Source: [Eubacterium] saphenum (GTDB lineage: Bacteria > Bacillota > Clostridia > Oscillospirales > Ruminococcaceae). From it: 39,228 nt of DNA. The notes below the pieces were generated by a model. That model did no database searches, was not told where the DNA came from, and saw nothing but the letters and a program-made list of their open reading frames with translations. Location of the stretch: assembly GCA_004554555.1 (NCBI GenBank), contig SFLN01000003.1, positions 1-39,228 of the forward strand, given 5' to 3'. Below are positions 24,752 through 33,198 of the stretch, piece by piece. The position numbers and the translations under genes are program-made. Positions within the stretch are counted from its first letter, which is position 1, and the number at the start of each line of letters is the position of its first letter.

Positions 24752-25888
24752 ATGTTTGAACTTATAAAAACCGAAAAACTCGCGCGGCGCGGCGTTCTGC
24801 ACACGGTACACGGCGATATCGAAACACCGTTTTTTATGAACGTGGGAACTGCCGCGGCTATTAAGGGCGCGGTTTCGAGCATTGACCTTCGGGGCATAAA
24901 AACCCAAGTCGAGCTTTGCAACACCTATCACCTTCACCTGCGCCCCGGCGAGGACGTTGTGTACAAAATGGGCGGTCTGCAAAAATTTATGAACTGGGAC
25001 AAGCCTGTTTTGACAGACTCGGGCGGATTTCAGGTATTTTCTCTTGCCAAGCTGCGTAAAATTAAGGAAGAGGGAGTGTATTTCGCTTCGCACATCGACG
25101 GCAGACGGCTTTTCATCGGTCCCGAGGAGAGTATGCAAATTCAGTCAAAGCTCGCTTCGACTATCGCGATGGCATTCGATGAGTGCATAGAAAATCCCGC
25201 GCCCGTTGACTATGTGAAAAAGTCTGTTGAACGCACAACGCGCTGGCTTGAGCGCTGCAAGGCTGAAATGGCGCGGCTGAATTCGCTTGACGAAACGATT
25301 AACAAGAAGCAGCTCCTCTTCGCGATAAATCAGGGCGGCACCTACGACGATATCCGCATCGAGCACATGAAAACAATCGCCGAGATGGATTTGGACGGTT
25401 ACGCGGTCGGCGGGCTTGCGGTCGGAGAACCCGCCGAGGTTATGTACCACATCTTGGACGTGGTGATGCCTTACGCGCCCGTCAACAAGCCGCATTATCT
25501 GATGGGCGTCGGAACTCCGTCCAACATTATCGAGGGAGTTCGCCGCGGTATCGATATGTTCGACTGCGTTATGCCGAGCCGAAACGCCCGCCACGCGACG
25601 CTTTTCACCTGGAAGGGAATCCTCCACGTCAAAAACGAGGCGTACAAAACCGACTCCCGCCCGATTGACGAGGGCTGCGGCTGTCCCGCGTGCCGAAACC
25701 ACTCGCGCGCGTATATCCGTCACCTCTTCAAGGCTGACGAGCAGCTCGGCGGCAGACTTTGCGTTCTCCACAACCTTTATTTCTATAACGAGCTTATGGA
25801 GAAAATCCGCGAGGCTCTCGACAACGGCTGTTTCGAGGAATTTGCGAACAAGTACACAAAGCTTCTCGCGCAGCCGGCTGATGAATGA
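24752..25888 (+). CDS. tgt: tRNA-guanine transglycosylase
   Basis: Exchanges guanine 34 of GUN-anticodon tRNAs for preQ1, a step in queuosine synthesis. The 378-residue protein has the catalytic Asp region TDSGGFQVFSL (D89 as base), the nucleophile Asp271 in MFDCVMPSRNARHATLFT, and the zinc site C309/C311/C314 with a His near LHNLYFY. Length is normal. AAGGAG precedes the ATG. No queA is visible next to it, unlike many genomes. mntP follows after 184 bases on the same strand. Confidence 0.97.
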   Translation: MFELIKTEKLARRGVLHTVHGDIETPFFMNVGTAAAIKGAVSSIDLRGIKTQVELCNTYHLHLRPGEDVVYKMGGLQKFMNWDKPVLTDSGGFQVFSLAKLRKIKEEGVYFASHIDGRRLFIGPEESMQIQSKLASTIAMAFDECIENPAPVDYVKKSVERTTRWLERCKAEMARLNSLDETINKKQLLFAINQGGTYDDIRIEHMKTIAEMDLDGYAVGGLAVGEPAEVMYHILDVVMPYAPVNKPHYLMGVGTPSNIIEGVRRGIDMFDCVMPSRNARHATLFTWKGILHVKNEAYKTDSRPIDEGCGCPACRNHSRAYIRHLFKADEQLGGRLCVLHNLYFYNELMEKIREALDNGCFEEFANKYTKLLAQPADE

Positions 25889-26072
25889 TTTCTCGTGACA
25901 AACCGCAGTTTGCGCGCTCTTTTCAGATACCTCACGGCAATGCTGCCGCAGCAAATCGCCCGATAGCCGAACCCGAATTTCGTATACACAAAAATTTATG
26001 ACGTAAAAACCAAGCCGTGCTCTCACAAAGGAGCAGCCGTAAATTGTGCGGTATTGCCAAAAAGGTGGTTTT

Positions 26073-26633
26073 ATGTCGATTATCGAACTTTTCCTTGTCG
26101 CCGCGGGACTTTCCGCAGACGCTTTTGCCGTTGCGCTCGCCGACGGCTTCAGCCTGAAACGCCGCAGAAAAGGCGCGCTTATCGCGTTTATGTTCGGGCT
26201 TTTTCAGGCGCTGATGCCGATTGCGGGGTACTTTCTCGGAAACGGCTTCGCGGGGCTGATTTCAGCGTTCGACCACTACATAGCGCTGACGGTGCTCGGG
26301 TTTATCGGCGGGAAAATGATAATCGAGAGCGTCCGTGAGCTTCGTGAACACGACTGCGAATGCGAAGTAAAAAGCCTGTCTTTCCCGACAATCCTTCTGC
26401 AAGCCGCCGCAACAAGTATTGACGCGCTGATGGTTGGGGTATCGTTCGCGGCAATCGGCGTAAAAATCGTTCCCGCCGCAGCTTTTATCGGCGCGGTAAC
26501 CTTTGCGATTTCACTCGCGGGCATTCTCGGCGGGCGAAAATTCGGGCTGCTGCTCGGAGCAAAGGCGGAGCTTTTCGGGGGAATTGTGCTCGTGATAATC
26601 GGCGTGAAAACGTTTTTGGAACACATTTTGTGA
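26073..26633 (+). CDS. mntP: Manganese efflux pump MntP
   Basis: A 186-residue membrane protein with six predicted membrane segments, matching the MntP/YebN family that exports Mn2+. Family hallmarks are AAGLSADAFAVALADG near the N terminus (Asp in a membrane helix) and the matching second repeat AAATSIDALMVGVSFA, reflecting the internal duplication. A cytosolic loop holds REHDCECEVK, whose cysteines might bind metal. AAGGTGG lies before the ATG at 26073; a GTG 27 bases upstream is in frame but lacks a site. The 184-base leader shows no convincing Mn riboswitch. It is followed after 10 bases by the HAD gene, probably cotranscribed. Confidence 0.92.
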   Translation: MSIIELFLVAAGLSADAFAVALADGFSLKRRRKGALIAFMFGLFQALMPIAGYFLGNGFAGLISAFDHYIALTVLGFIGGKMIIESVRELREHDCECEVKSLSFPTILLQAAATSIDALMVGVSFAAIGVKIVPAAAFIGAVTFAISLAGILGGRKFGLLLGAKAELFGGIVLVIIGVKTFLEHIL

Positions 26634-26643
26634 GGAGATTTCT

Positions 26644-27291
26644 ATGATTAATGCCGCGATTTTCGACCTTGACGGAACGCTGCTTGACAGCACGGATATG
26701 TGGGAAAATCTGGGAGAACGCTTTCTTCAATCACTGGATATTGTGCCCGAGAAGAATTTGCGGGACAACATTTGGGATTTATCGCTGCCCGAGAGCGCCG
26801 CGTTTTTCAAGCGGGAATATGCGCTTTCGTTGTCCGAGGAGGAAATTATAGCAAGGCTGAACGAGCTGTCCGAGAGCGTTTATACAAAGGACGCTCCGCT
26901 CAAAAGCGGTGTGAAACGGCTGCTCGGCTCGCTTCAAATGCTGGATATAAAATGCGCGCTTGCAACAGCAGCCGACAAAAATCTCGCCGAAGCCGCCCTC
27001 GCGAGGACGGGCATTTCCGAGTATTTTTCGGGTATTTTTTCCTGCTCCGATTACGGCGCGAAAACCGCTCCCGATATCTTTCTGAAAGCCGCGGAATTGC
27101 TCGGAGCAAATCCCCGCGAAACCGTTGTTTTTGAGGACTCGCTCACGGCTGTTCAAACGGCGAAAAACGCGGGGTTTATCACGGCGGCGGTTCGCGACGG
27201 CAGCGAGAAAAATCCCGATTTGCTGCGTGAAACAGCCGATTTTTACGGTGAATATCTCGATGAATTACGCAAAAAGATTTTTCTGAAATAA
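26644..27291 (+). CDS. HAD-family phosphatase/phosphoglucomutase-like
   Basis: A 215-residue haloacid dehalogenase-superfamily enzyme. Motif I FDLDGTLLDS (about 7-16) holds the nucleophile and acid Asp. A helical cap follows (about 18-85). Motif II is ALATAAD, motif III the Lys in KTAPDIF and motif IV FEDS. This pattern fits the beta-phosphoglucomutase/phosphoglycolate phosphatase subgroup; the substrate cannot be told. Start ATG follows GAGGAG at proper spacing, 10 bases after mntP. A terminator follows the gene. Confidence 0.85.
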   Translation: MINAAIFDLDGTLLDSTDMWENLGERFLQSLDIVPEKNLRDNIWDLSLPESAAFFKREYALSLSEEEIIARLNELSESVYTKDAPLKSGVKRLLGSLQMLDIKCALATAADKNLAEAALARTGISEYFSGIFSCSDYGAKTAPDIFLKAAELLGANPRETVVFEDSLTAVQTAKNAGFITAAVRDGSEKNPDLLRETADFYGEYLDELRKKIFLK

Positions 27292-27292
27292 A

Positions 27293-27328
27293 AAAATCCC
27301 GAAAGGCTCTTGCTTTTCGGGAATTTTT
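27293..27328 (+). terminator. Terminator after HAD gene
   Basis: AATCCCGAAAG pairs with CTTTTCGGGAATT across a short loop, and T residues follow the stem. Confidence 0.75.
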
Positions 27329-27357
27329 GATATACAGAATTGACGATAATTCAAAAC

Positions 27358-27393
27358 AAAAAGCCGCTTCCAATACGAAAACGGCTTTTCTTT
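27358..27393 (-). terminator. Terminator of ispH-S1 operon
   Basis: On the minus strand AAAAGCCG pairs with CGGCTTTT around a 15-base loop and is followed by TTGTTTT, 17 bases after the stop codon at 27410. Confidence 0.7.
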
Positions 27394-27409
27394 TCGGTAA
27401 AATCGGAAA

Positions 27410-29377
27410 TTATTCCTCGGTTGATTCTTCAGCAGGCTCAGCGTCCTCGGAAAGCGCTCTGATGGAGAGGCTTACTCTCTCGCGCTCCTCGTCGATTTCG
27501 ATAATCTTAACGTCAACCTCCTGTCCAACGGTGAGTACAGACGCGATGTTTGCAACTCTCTCGGTGGAAATCTGGCTGATGTGGATAAGACCGTCAACGC
27601 CGGGGATAATCTGCGCAAACGCACCAAATTCGGTAATCGAAACGATTGTCGCCTTGATAACGTCGCCCTTCTGGTACTCAGAAACAAACTTTGTCCAAGG
27701 ATTGTCCTCGGGGTCCTTCGCGGAAAGCGAAACGCGCTTCTTCTCGGGGTCAAACGACTTTACGATAACGTTAATCTTGTCGCCAACCTTAACGATATCC
27801 TTCGGATGACCAACGCGGTTCCAAGTCAAATCAGCGGTGTGAACAAGACCGTCAACTGCGCCGATGTCAACGAACACGCCGTAGTTCTCGATGGAGCGAA
27901 CCTCGCCCTCGAACTTCTGACCAACCTCGATGGTTTCCCAGAACTTAGCCTTTGCTGCGTCGCGAACTTCCTTGTTTGCCTGACGGATAGAGCCGACAAC
28001 TCTGCCGCCGCGCTCGTTGCTGACCTCGATAATCTTGAACTTAACGGGCTTGCCAACGAGGTCCTCGAGCTTGCCGCCGCGCGGAATACCGGTGTGCGAG
28101 CCGGGAATGAACACTCTCGTGTTCTCGTAAATTACGATTACGCCGCCCTTTACAACCTGCGCAACCTTGCCCTCGATTGTTTCGTTTGCGTCCTTGACAG
28201 CCTGCAGCTTCTCAAGACCGAGTGCCGCGTCAACACGCTTCTTGGAAAGAGCAACAGTACCAACGTTGTCGTCAACCTTGATTACAACAGCGTCGATAAC
28301 ATCGCCGGGCTTTACAATGTCCTCAACCTCAGCGTTGGGGTCGTTTGTAAGCTCCTCGCGGACTATGTAGCCTGTCTGCTTTGCGCCAACCTCGACTACC
28401 GCTTCCTTCTTTGAAACGCTTACGATTGTAGCCTTAACTCTTTTGCCGGTATATAATCTCGTAAAAGACTGGTCCTGCTCGAGCAGCGAAGCAAAGTCCT
28501 CCTCATTTTCATTTGTGGTTTTAATCTCTTCGTTCATTATCTGATGAACCTCCTTAATGATATAGCCGGGTGTAGAAGCTCCGGCTGTTATACCGATTAC
28601 GCAATCGGCAGGCAGATTTTTTGCAATCTGCTCGGGCATCTGCGCGGCGTTTGACACGAACACGGTTTTTGTGTATTCGCGGCAAATTTCCGCAAGACGC
28701 TTGGTGTTTGAGCTGCTTTTGCCTCCGACGACAACCATCAAAGCCGCTCTCTTAGCAAGCTCCCGCGTGCTTTCCTGACGCTGTGCGGTAGCGTTGCAAA
28801 TTGTGCTGTATATTTGAACGCGAGGGTGTTTTTCCCTAATCCTTTGGGAAATATCCAAAAATCTCTCGCGGTCGAAGGTGGTCTGAACGACAAGCGAAAC
28901 TTCATCATTTTCGCCTATCGCGCCGCTGTTAAACAATTCATCAACTTCCTCAAAGCTTTTCGCGGCGAATGCCTTTGGGGAAGAGTTGCCCATAATCCCG
29001 ACAACCTCGGGGTGATTTTCATCGCCCAATACGATAACCGAGCCGTTTTCCGAAAGCCCGCTCACGATGCCGTGAATTTTCGCGACATACGGGCAGGTTG
29101 CGTCAAGAACCGCTTTGCAGAGCCTGTCTGCCTTTTCCTTTTCGGATTTCGGAACGCCGTGGGAGCGAATTATCAGCACCTCTCCCGCCGCCTCGTCAAC
29201 CGAATTTACTGCGCAAACGCCCTTTTTGTGCAGTTCCTCGACAGCCGCCTCGTTATGTATAAGCTCTCCGAGCGTGTAGACTTTTCCGTGTTTTTCGGCA
29301 GCTTTTTCGGCAATTTCAACCGCGCGCCGAACTCCGAAGCAAAAGCCCGCGTTCTCGGCAATCTCTATCTTAATCAT
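27410..29377 (-). CDS. ispH: IspH - ribosomal protein S1 fusion (HMBPP reductase/S1)
   Basis: A 655-residue fusion. Residues 1 to about 285 are 4-hydroxy-3-methylbut-2-enyl diphosphate reductase, the last step of the MEP isoprenoid pathway. The three Fe-S cysteines are visible (C13 in GFCFGVRRA, C95 in DATCPYV, C194 in STICNAT), as are H42, H74 and H122. After an acidic linker, four S1 RNA-binding domains begin near 310, 398, 485 and 570, and the protein ends in an acidic tail. Such fusions are known in Clostridia. The ATG has no strong Shine-Dalgarno; it follows plsC by only 6 bases, so it may rely on coupling. Last gene of the cmk-plsC-ispH operon. Confidence 0.95.
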   Translation of the reverse strand: MIKIEIAENAGFCFGVRRAVEIAEKAAEKHGKVYTLGELIHNEAAVEELHKKGVCAVNSVDEAAGEVLIIRSHGVPKSEKEKADRLCKAVLDATCPYVAKIHGIVSGLSENGSVIVLGDENHPEVVGIMGNSSPKAFAAKSFEEVDELFNSGAIGENDEVSLVVQTTFDRERFLDISQRIREKHPRVQIYSTICNATAQRQESTRELAKRAALMVVVGGKSSSNTKRLAEICREYTKTVFVSNAAQMPEQIAKNLPADCVIGITAGASTPGYIIKEVHQIMNEEIKTTNENEEDFASLLEQDQSFTRLYTGKRVKATIVSVSKKEAVVEVGAKQTGYIVREELTNDPNAEVEDIVKPGDVIDAVVIKVDDNVGTVALSKKRVDAALGLEKLQAVKDANETIEGKVAQVVKGGVIVIYENTRVFIPGSHTGIPRGGKLEDLVGKPVKFKIIEVSNERGGRVVGSIRQANKEVRDAAKAKFWETIEVGQKFEGEVRSIENYGVFVDIGAVDGLVHTADLTWNRVGHPKDIVKVGDKINVIVKSFDPEKKRVSLSAKDPEDNPWTKFVSEYQKGDVIKATIVSITEFGAFAQIIPGVDGLIHISQISTERVANIASVLTVGQEVDVKIIEIDEERERVSLSIRALSEDAEPAEESTEE

Positions 29378-29383
29378 CTTGAA

Positions 29384-29989
29384 CTAATCGATTTCGGGAG
29401 CGTTTTCCTTGAGTTTAATAATCTCTCCCATAATCATCTTGCTTATTCTATGGATTTCGTGTCTGTCCTCAATGTTGATGGCGAAATTCTCCGCGGGGAG
29501 CAGCTCGCCGACCGACACGAGAACCTTTCTGCGAAGCGCCCTTTTCTTCCCGTACCTTATAAATACGGGGGCAACGGGAACTCCCGCCTGCGCCGCAACC
29601 ATCGAAACACCGCTTTTCGGCTTTCCGAGCTCACCCGTTTTGGAACGCGTTCCCTCGGGGAAAATCACGAAATTCCAGCCTTTTTTCAGCCCCTCGAGCG
29701 CCTTGTCGATGCCCGAAGAATCCCTCGCGCCGCGCTTTATCGGGTAAGCGTGCAGGTGGCGCAAAACCCACGAGAACAGCTTGTTCTTTTGGAACAGCTC
29801 TTCCTTCGCCATAAAGGTGCAGACGCCCTTGAAGACGATTCCGACCATCGGCGGGTCGAAGTTTGAAACGTGGTTTGAGGCGATGATGATGCCGCCTTTC
29901 GGGGGAATGTTTTCCTTGCCGATAACCTTTATCTTAAATTTAATGTGGTAAACCAGCCACAAAACCGCGCGACCAATTTGGTAAAACAT
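29384..29989 (-). CDS. plsC: 1-acyl-sn-glycerol-3-phosphate acyltransferase
   Basis: Membrane-associated acyltransferase that makes phosphatidic acid in phospholipid synthesis. The 201 residues include the catalytic HX4D motif NHVSNFD (H40, D45) and the substrate-binding FPEGTRS (110-116), with a hydrophobic N-terminal segment (about 5-15). Start ATG at 29989 is chosen because it follows the cmk stop by one base and gives a normal N terminus; the open frame upstream lies within cmk. Sits between cmk and ispH-S1 in an order common in Clostridia. Confidence 0.93.
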   Translation of the reverse strand: MFYQIGRAVLWLVYHIKFKIKVIGKENIPPKGGIIIASNHVSNFDPPMVGIVFKGVCTFMAKEELFQKNKLFSWVLRHLHAYPIKRGARDSSGIDKALEGLKKGWNFVIFPEGTRSKTGELGKPKSGVSMVAAQAGVPVAPVFIRYGKKRALRRKVLVSVGELLPAENFAINIEDRHEIHRISKMIMGEIIKLKENAPEID

Positions 29990-29990
29990 A

Positions 29991-30659
29991 TCACAAACGC
30001 TCCTTAACCGCTTTGCAGACGAACTCCACGCTTTCCTCAAAGCTCATGCCCGTGGTATCGGCGAGAATTGCGTCGTCCGCTTGTTTCAAGGGCGCGTTTG
30101 CCCTGTGGGAGTCGTTGTAATCGCGCTTGTTCAGGTCCGAGAGAACCTCCTCAAACGTCGTCGTGCTGCCCCTTTTCAAAAGCTCGTCATAACGCCGCCG
30201 CGCGCGTTCCTCGGGTGACGCGGTGAGGAAAATCTTCACATCGGCGTTCGGCAGAACCACCGTTCCGATGTCGCGTCCGTCCATTATCACGTCGTTGTTC
30301 GCGGCAATTTCGCGCTGAAGCCCGAGCAGCGCCGCTCTCACCTCGGCGACCGCAGAAACCGCACTTGCCGCCATCGATATCTCGGGAAGCCGGATTTTCT
30401 CGGAAACGTCGCGCCCGTTCAGATAAACGTGCTGCGTGCCGTCAACCAGGCGAATTTCCGCCTTAATCCCGCCGAGCGCGCCGGCGATTTCGCGGGGATT
30501 GTCCAAATCCGCGCCGTTCTCGACGCAGTAAAGTCCGACCGCCCTGTAAAGCGCGCCGGTATCGCAGTAAATGAACCCGAGCCGCCTCGCGCACTCGCGC
30601 GCAACCGTGCTTTTTCCCGCACCGACAGGCCCGTCAATTGCGACAGAAATATGCTTCAA
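29991..30659 (-). CDS. cmk: Cytidylate kinase
   Basis: Phosphorylates CMP/dCMP with ATP. The protein has the P-loop GPVGAGKST (10-18 from the chosen start), the CDTGALYRA substrate region, the characteristic MDGRDIGTVV and a C-terminal RRYDELLKRG lid. About 222 residues, normal length. I favour the TTG at 30659 as start because it gives MKHISVAIDG and the CGGAG site then lies about 11 bases upstream; a GTG at 30671 is adjacent to that site and less likely. First gene of the cmk-plsC-ispH operon, with its own promoter. Confidence 0.93.
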   Translation of the reverse strand: MKHISVAIDGPVGAGKSTVARECARRLGFIYCDTGALYRAVGLYCVENGADLDNPREIAGALGGIKAEIRLVDGTQHVYLNGRDVSEKIRLPEISMAASAVSAVAEVRAALLGLQREIAANNDVIMDGRDIGTVVLPNADVKIFLTASPEERARRRYDELLKRGSTTTFEEVLSDLNKRDYNDSHRANAPLKQADDAILADTTGMSFEESVEFVCKAVKERL

Positions 30660-30760
30660 CTTAATTTTCACTCCGAACCGGAAATTTTAAAGGATAATAT
30701 TTTGACGAAATGTCACAAAATGTTGAATAAACCGAGTCTATAATCCTTTGTAATCACTTT

Positions 30761-30789
30761 ATTATAACACGTTTTTCAGAAAAATGCAA
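30761..30789 (-). promoter_or_regulatory. Promoter of cmk operon
   Basis: On the minus strand TTGCAT (30789-30784), 17 bases, TATAAT (30766-30761), about 100 bases before cmk. The region just upstream (30815-30870) has two imperfect tandem copies of a 27-28 base AT-rich sequence. Confidence 0.55.
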
Positions 30790-30814
30790 GGGCTTTTTAA
30801 AGCGATTTTTCACG

Positions 30815-30870
30815 AATTTTGTATCCAAGCATAATTTTTCGCAAATTTTGTAGACACGCACAATTTTGCC
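30815..30870. repeat. Two imperfect tandem copies of an AATTTTGTA...GCA.AATTTT sequence
   Basis: Copy 1 begins at 30815 (AATTTTGTATCCAAGCATAA) and copy 2 at 30844 (AATTTTGTAGACACGCACAA). A further related stretch is at 7969-7996 (AAATTTTGTACACTTTGCAC). All lie in AT-rich intergenic DNA next to promoters. They may be binding sites, or simply reflect shared base bias. Confidence 0.35.
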
Positions 30871-30899
30871 ACTGCTTTTTCGTATATTTTGACGGCAAA

Positions 30900-32117
30900 T
30901 TACACGCTTTCTCCGGCAATTTTCGCCGTTGCGAAGGCAATTTGAAGGTTAAAACCGCCCGTGTAACCGTCCGCGTCGATGATTTCGCCCGCGAAAAACA
31001 GTCCTTTTGCGGCGCGGCTTTCCATCGTTTTCGGGGAAATTTCGCTTGTTTTCACGCCGCCGCGCGTGATTATCGCCTCGTCAATCGGTCGGAAACCGCT
31101 TATATGAAGTCGCAGATTTTTCAGCAGATTTAACAAAGTTTTTCGTTCAACTTTGGTGATTTCATCGATTTTCTTCTCGGGTGAAATTCCCGCCAAATCC
31201 GCGAAAATTTCAACCAACTCCGCCGGCAAAAGCTTCCGCAAAACCTCACGAAACGGCTTTCCGCGATTCTCGGAGAACTCCCGCAGCAGCCGCGCGTCCA
31301 GCTTTTGCTCCGAGAGCGCGGGCTTTAAATCCAGCACCACGGAATAGCGGTTTTTCTGCATTTCGGGAATGTGCGCGGATGCGCTCAAAATCGTTGCGCC
31401 GCCCAGTCCGTCCGCGGTGAACGTAGCCTCGCCGAAGTCCTCGTAGATTGCTTTTTCGCCGTCAAAGAGCTTCACGGCGGTGTTTTTCAAGGTCAGCCCG
31501 CACGCGCCCCTCACCCACTTTTCCTCGGTCACCAGCGGAACAAGCGACGGCGTAGGCTCGATAATCGTGTGCCCCGCCTGCCTCGCCAAAGCGTATCCCG
31601 AGCCGTCCGAGCCGGTTTTCGGGTAGGATTTCCCGCCCGTTGCCAAAATGACGGAATTTGCCGAAAACTCGCCGCCCGCCGTCCTCACGCCTTTGCAGAC
31701 GCCGTTCTCCAAAATCAGCGAGCGCGCGTTTTCCCGAAGGATTTTCACGCCGAGCCGCCGCAGCTCCTTTTCCAGCGCCGCGACAATATCTCCCGCCTTG
31801 TCCGAAACGGGAAAAACACGTTTTCCGCGCTCCGTTTTCAGCGGCACGCCGAGGCTCTCGAAAAACGCGATGGTTTCGCTCGGCGGGAATTTCGTCATCG
31901 CACCGTACAAAAATTTCGCGTTTCGCGGGATATTGCTCATCAGCTCGTCGATTTCGCAGTTGTTCGTGACGTTGCAGCGCCCTTTGCCCGTTATCGCGAG
32001 CTTTCGCCCGAGGCGGTCGTTTTTTTCCAGCAGCACCACGCTTTTCCCGCGCCGCGCCGCCGTTATCGCCGCCATCATTCCCGCAGCGCCGCCGCCTATT
32101 ACGATAACGTCAGACAT
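30900..32117 (-). CDS. HI0933/BaiN-type NAD(P)/FAD-dependent flavoprotein
   Basis: A 405-residue flavoprotein of the HI0933 (aminoacetone oxidase/BaiN-like) family. It shows the N-terminal dinucleotide-binding GGGAAGMMAAI (8-18), an acidic end of the second strand (LLEKND), the family signature ITGKGRCNVTN (42-52), a middle insertion domain and the C-terminal FFAGEIIDADGYTGGFNLQIAFATA that closes the FAD site. The physiological reaction is not known for most members. The start overlaps the end of the rpiR-family gene by 8 bases, so the two are coupled. In Clostridia this gene commonly precedes cmk, as here. Confidence 0.9.
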   Translation of the reverse strand: MSDVIVIGGGAAGMMAAITAARRGKSVVLLEKNDRLGRKLAITGKGRCNVTNNCEIDELMSNIPRNAKFLYGAMTKFPPSETIAFFESLGVPLKTERGKRVFPVSDKAGDIVAALEKELRRLGVKILRENARSLILENGVCKGVRTAGGEFSANSVILATGGKSYPKTGSDGSGYALARQAGHTIIEPTPSLVPLVTEEKWVRGACGLTLKNTAVKLFDGEKAIYEDFGEATFTADGLGGATILSASAHIPEMQKNRYSVVLDLKPALSEQKLDARLLREFSENRGKPFREVLRKLLPAELVEIFADLAGISPEKKIDEITKVERKTLLNLLKNLRLHISGFRPIDEAIITRGGVKTSEISPKTMESRAAKGLFFAGEIIDADGYTGGFNLQIAFATAKIAGESV

Positions 32118-32970
32118 CTTTCTTGTACACGCCGTTGCTGTCCCAAAGCTGCTCGAGCTTGCAGAACGTGTTCTCCACGCGGCAGCGGTTGCCGCTCGAA
32201 ACTGCCGCGATAATCGCGTTAATCAGGCTCATTGGCGCAACCAAGCTGTCCACAAACGAAACCATATCCGAATAAGCGTAAAGCTTTGTGTGCGCGTACT
32301 GGACAAGCGGCGAGCTTTCGCTGTCGGTTATCGCGATAATCTGCGCGCCCTCCTCGCGGGCGAAACGGCACGCTTCAATCGTGCTCTTCGCGTAGCGCGG
32401 GAAGCTCATCGCAATCAGCAAATCGCCCTCTCCGATGTGTATCATCTGCTGATACAATTCGGTTGTGCCGACGCTTCCGACGAGGGTTACGTTGTCAAAA
32501 ATAAAACGCAGATAGTAATTCATAAAGTTCGCCAGAATGCCCGAGGACATCGCACCCTGAATGTAAATTCGCTTCGCGCTGTTGATGACGTCAACCGCGT
32601 TCTCAAAGCTCTGCATATCGATATTTTCAAGAGTGTGGCGGATTTTTTCAATATCTTGATTCAGCACGCCCGCAACGGGATTTTCATCGCCGATTCGGTT
32701 GCGGGTGACGTCCATACGCTGAACAGCGGTGAGGCGATTTTTAATGTGGTTTTGCAGGGAACGCTGGAGCTGAGGATAACCCTCAAATCCTAGCTCAATC
32801 GCAAATCTCACCACCGTGGATTCGCTTACGCCAACCGTTCTTCCGAGCTTCAGCGCCGTCATATACGCAGCTTTTTCGTAGTGCTCCAAAATAAAGTTTG
32901 CAATCAGCTTTTGACTTTTTGAGAATTTCGGGATAAGTTCTTCGATTTTTTTGAGCAAATCATCGTTCAT
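32110..32970 (-). CDS. RpiR/MurR-family transcriptional regulator
   Basis: A 286-residue regulator. The N-terminal HTH_6 domain (1-77) contains SKSQKLIANFILEHYEKAAYMTALKLGRTVGVSESTVVRFAIELGF-type residues (helix-turn-helix about 38-60). The C-terminal SIS domain (about 108-240) should bind a phosphosugar; IQGAMSSGILA and IAMSFPRYAKSTIEA are its ligand loops. RpiR proteins control sugar or amino-sugar genes; no such gene is next to it, so the target is unclear. GGAGG lies upstream of the ATG. Promoter and a perfect palindrome lie upstream. Confidence 0.92.
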   Translation of the reverse strand: MNDDLLKKIEELIPKFSKSQKLIANFILEHYEKAAYMTALKLGRTVGVSESTVVRFAIELGFEGYPQLQRSLQNHIKNRLTAVQRMDVTRNRIGDENPVAGVLNQDIEKIRHTLENIDMQSFENAVDVINSAKRIYIQGAMSSGILANFMNYYLRFIFDNVTLVGSVGTTELYQQMIHIGEGDLLIAMSFPRYAKSTIEACRFAREEGAQIIAITDSESSPLVQYAHTKLYAYSDMVSFVDSLVAPMSLINAIIAAVSSGNRCRVENTFCKLEQLWDSNGVYKKDV

Positions 32971-33047
32971 AAAAATGAGCCTCCGTTCCTATTGTTCTTA
33001 AATTTTGCGCAAATTCCCGCGCCGATTTATCGATATCTCTCTTATTT

Positions 33048-33076
33048 ATAATACTACTTTTTCAGAGTTTTTGCAA
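33048..33076 (-). promoter_or_regulatory. Promoter of rpiR-family gene
   Basis: On the minus strand TTGCAA (33076-33071), 17 bases, TATTAT (33053-33048). Confidence 0.55.
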
Positions 33077-33079
33077 GTG

Positions 33080-33103
33080 CTTTTTTGAAAACTTTCAAAA
33101 AAG
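33080..33103. promoter_or_regulatory. Perfect 24-bp palindrome, operator candidate
   Basis: CTTTTTTGAAA (33080-33090) and TTTCAAAAAAG (33093-33103) are exact reverse complements around a two-base centre. It sits 3 bases upstream of the rpiR -35 box and 30 bases before the -10 of the portal-gene promoter. A TTGAAA-N2-TTTCAA core fits a dimeric regulator, possibly RpiR itself (inference). Confidence 0.5.
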
Positions 33104-33132
33104 TGTGCAGTTTTTTGCAGTTTTAGGTGTGG

Positions 33133-33138
33133 TATTAT
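33133..33138 (+). promoter_or_regulatory. Extended -10 promoter candidate for phage cassette
   Basis: TGGTATTAT (33130-33138) is an extended -10 element; no good -35 is visible at normal spacing. A 7-bp hairpin, GCGGGAA (33146-33152) with TTCCCGC (33166-33172), follows in the leader before the ribosome site. Confidence 0.4.
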
Positions 33139-33198
33139 CAAGTCAGCGGGAAAGGACAAGCAAAATTCCCGCAAAATCAAGAAAAGGAGGAATAGAAT

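Noticed and set aside
25889..26072. Manganese (yybP-ykoY) riboswitch before mntP
   Set aside because: The leader contains a small CGGCA/TGCCG repeat and AAAGGAGCAGC, but the conserved riboswitch core could not be traced, so I do not call it.
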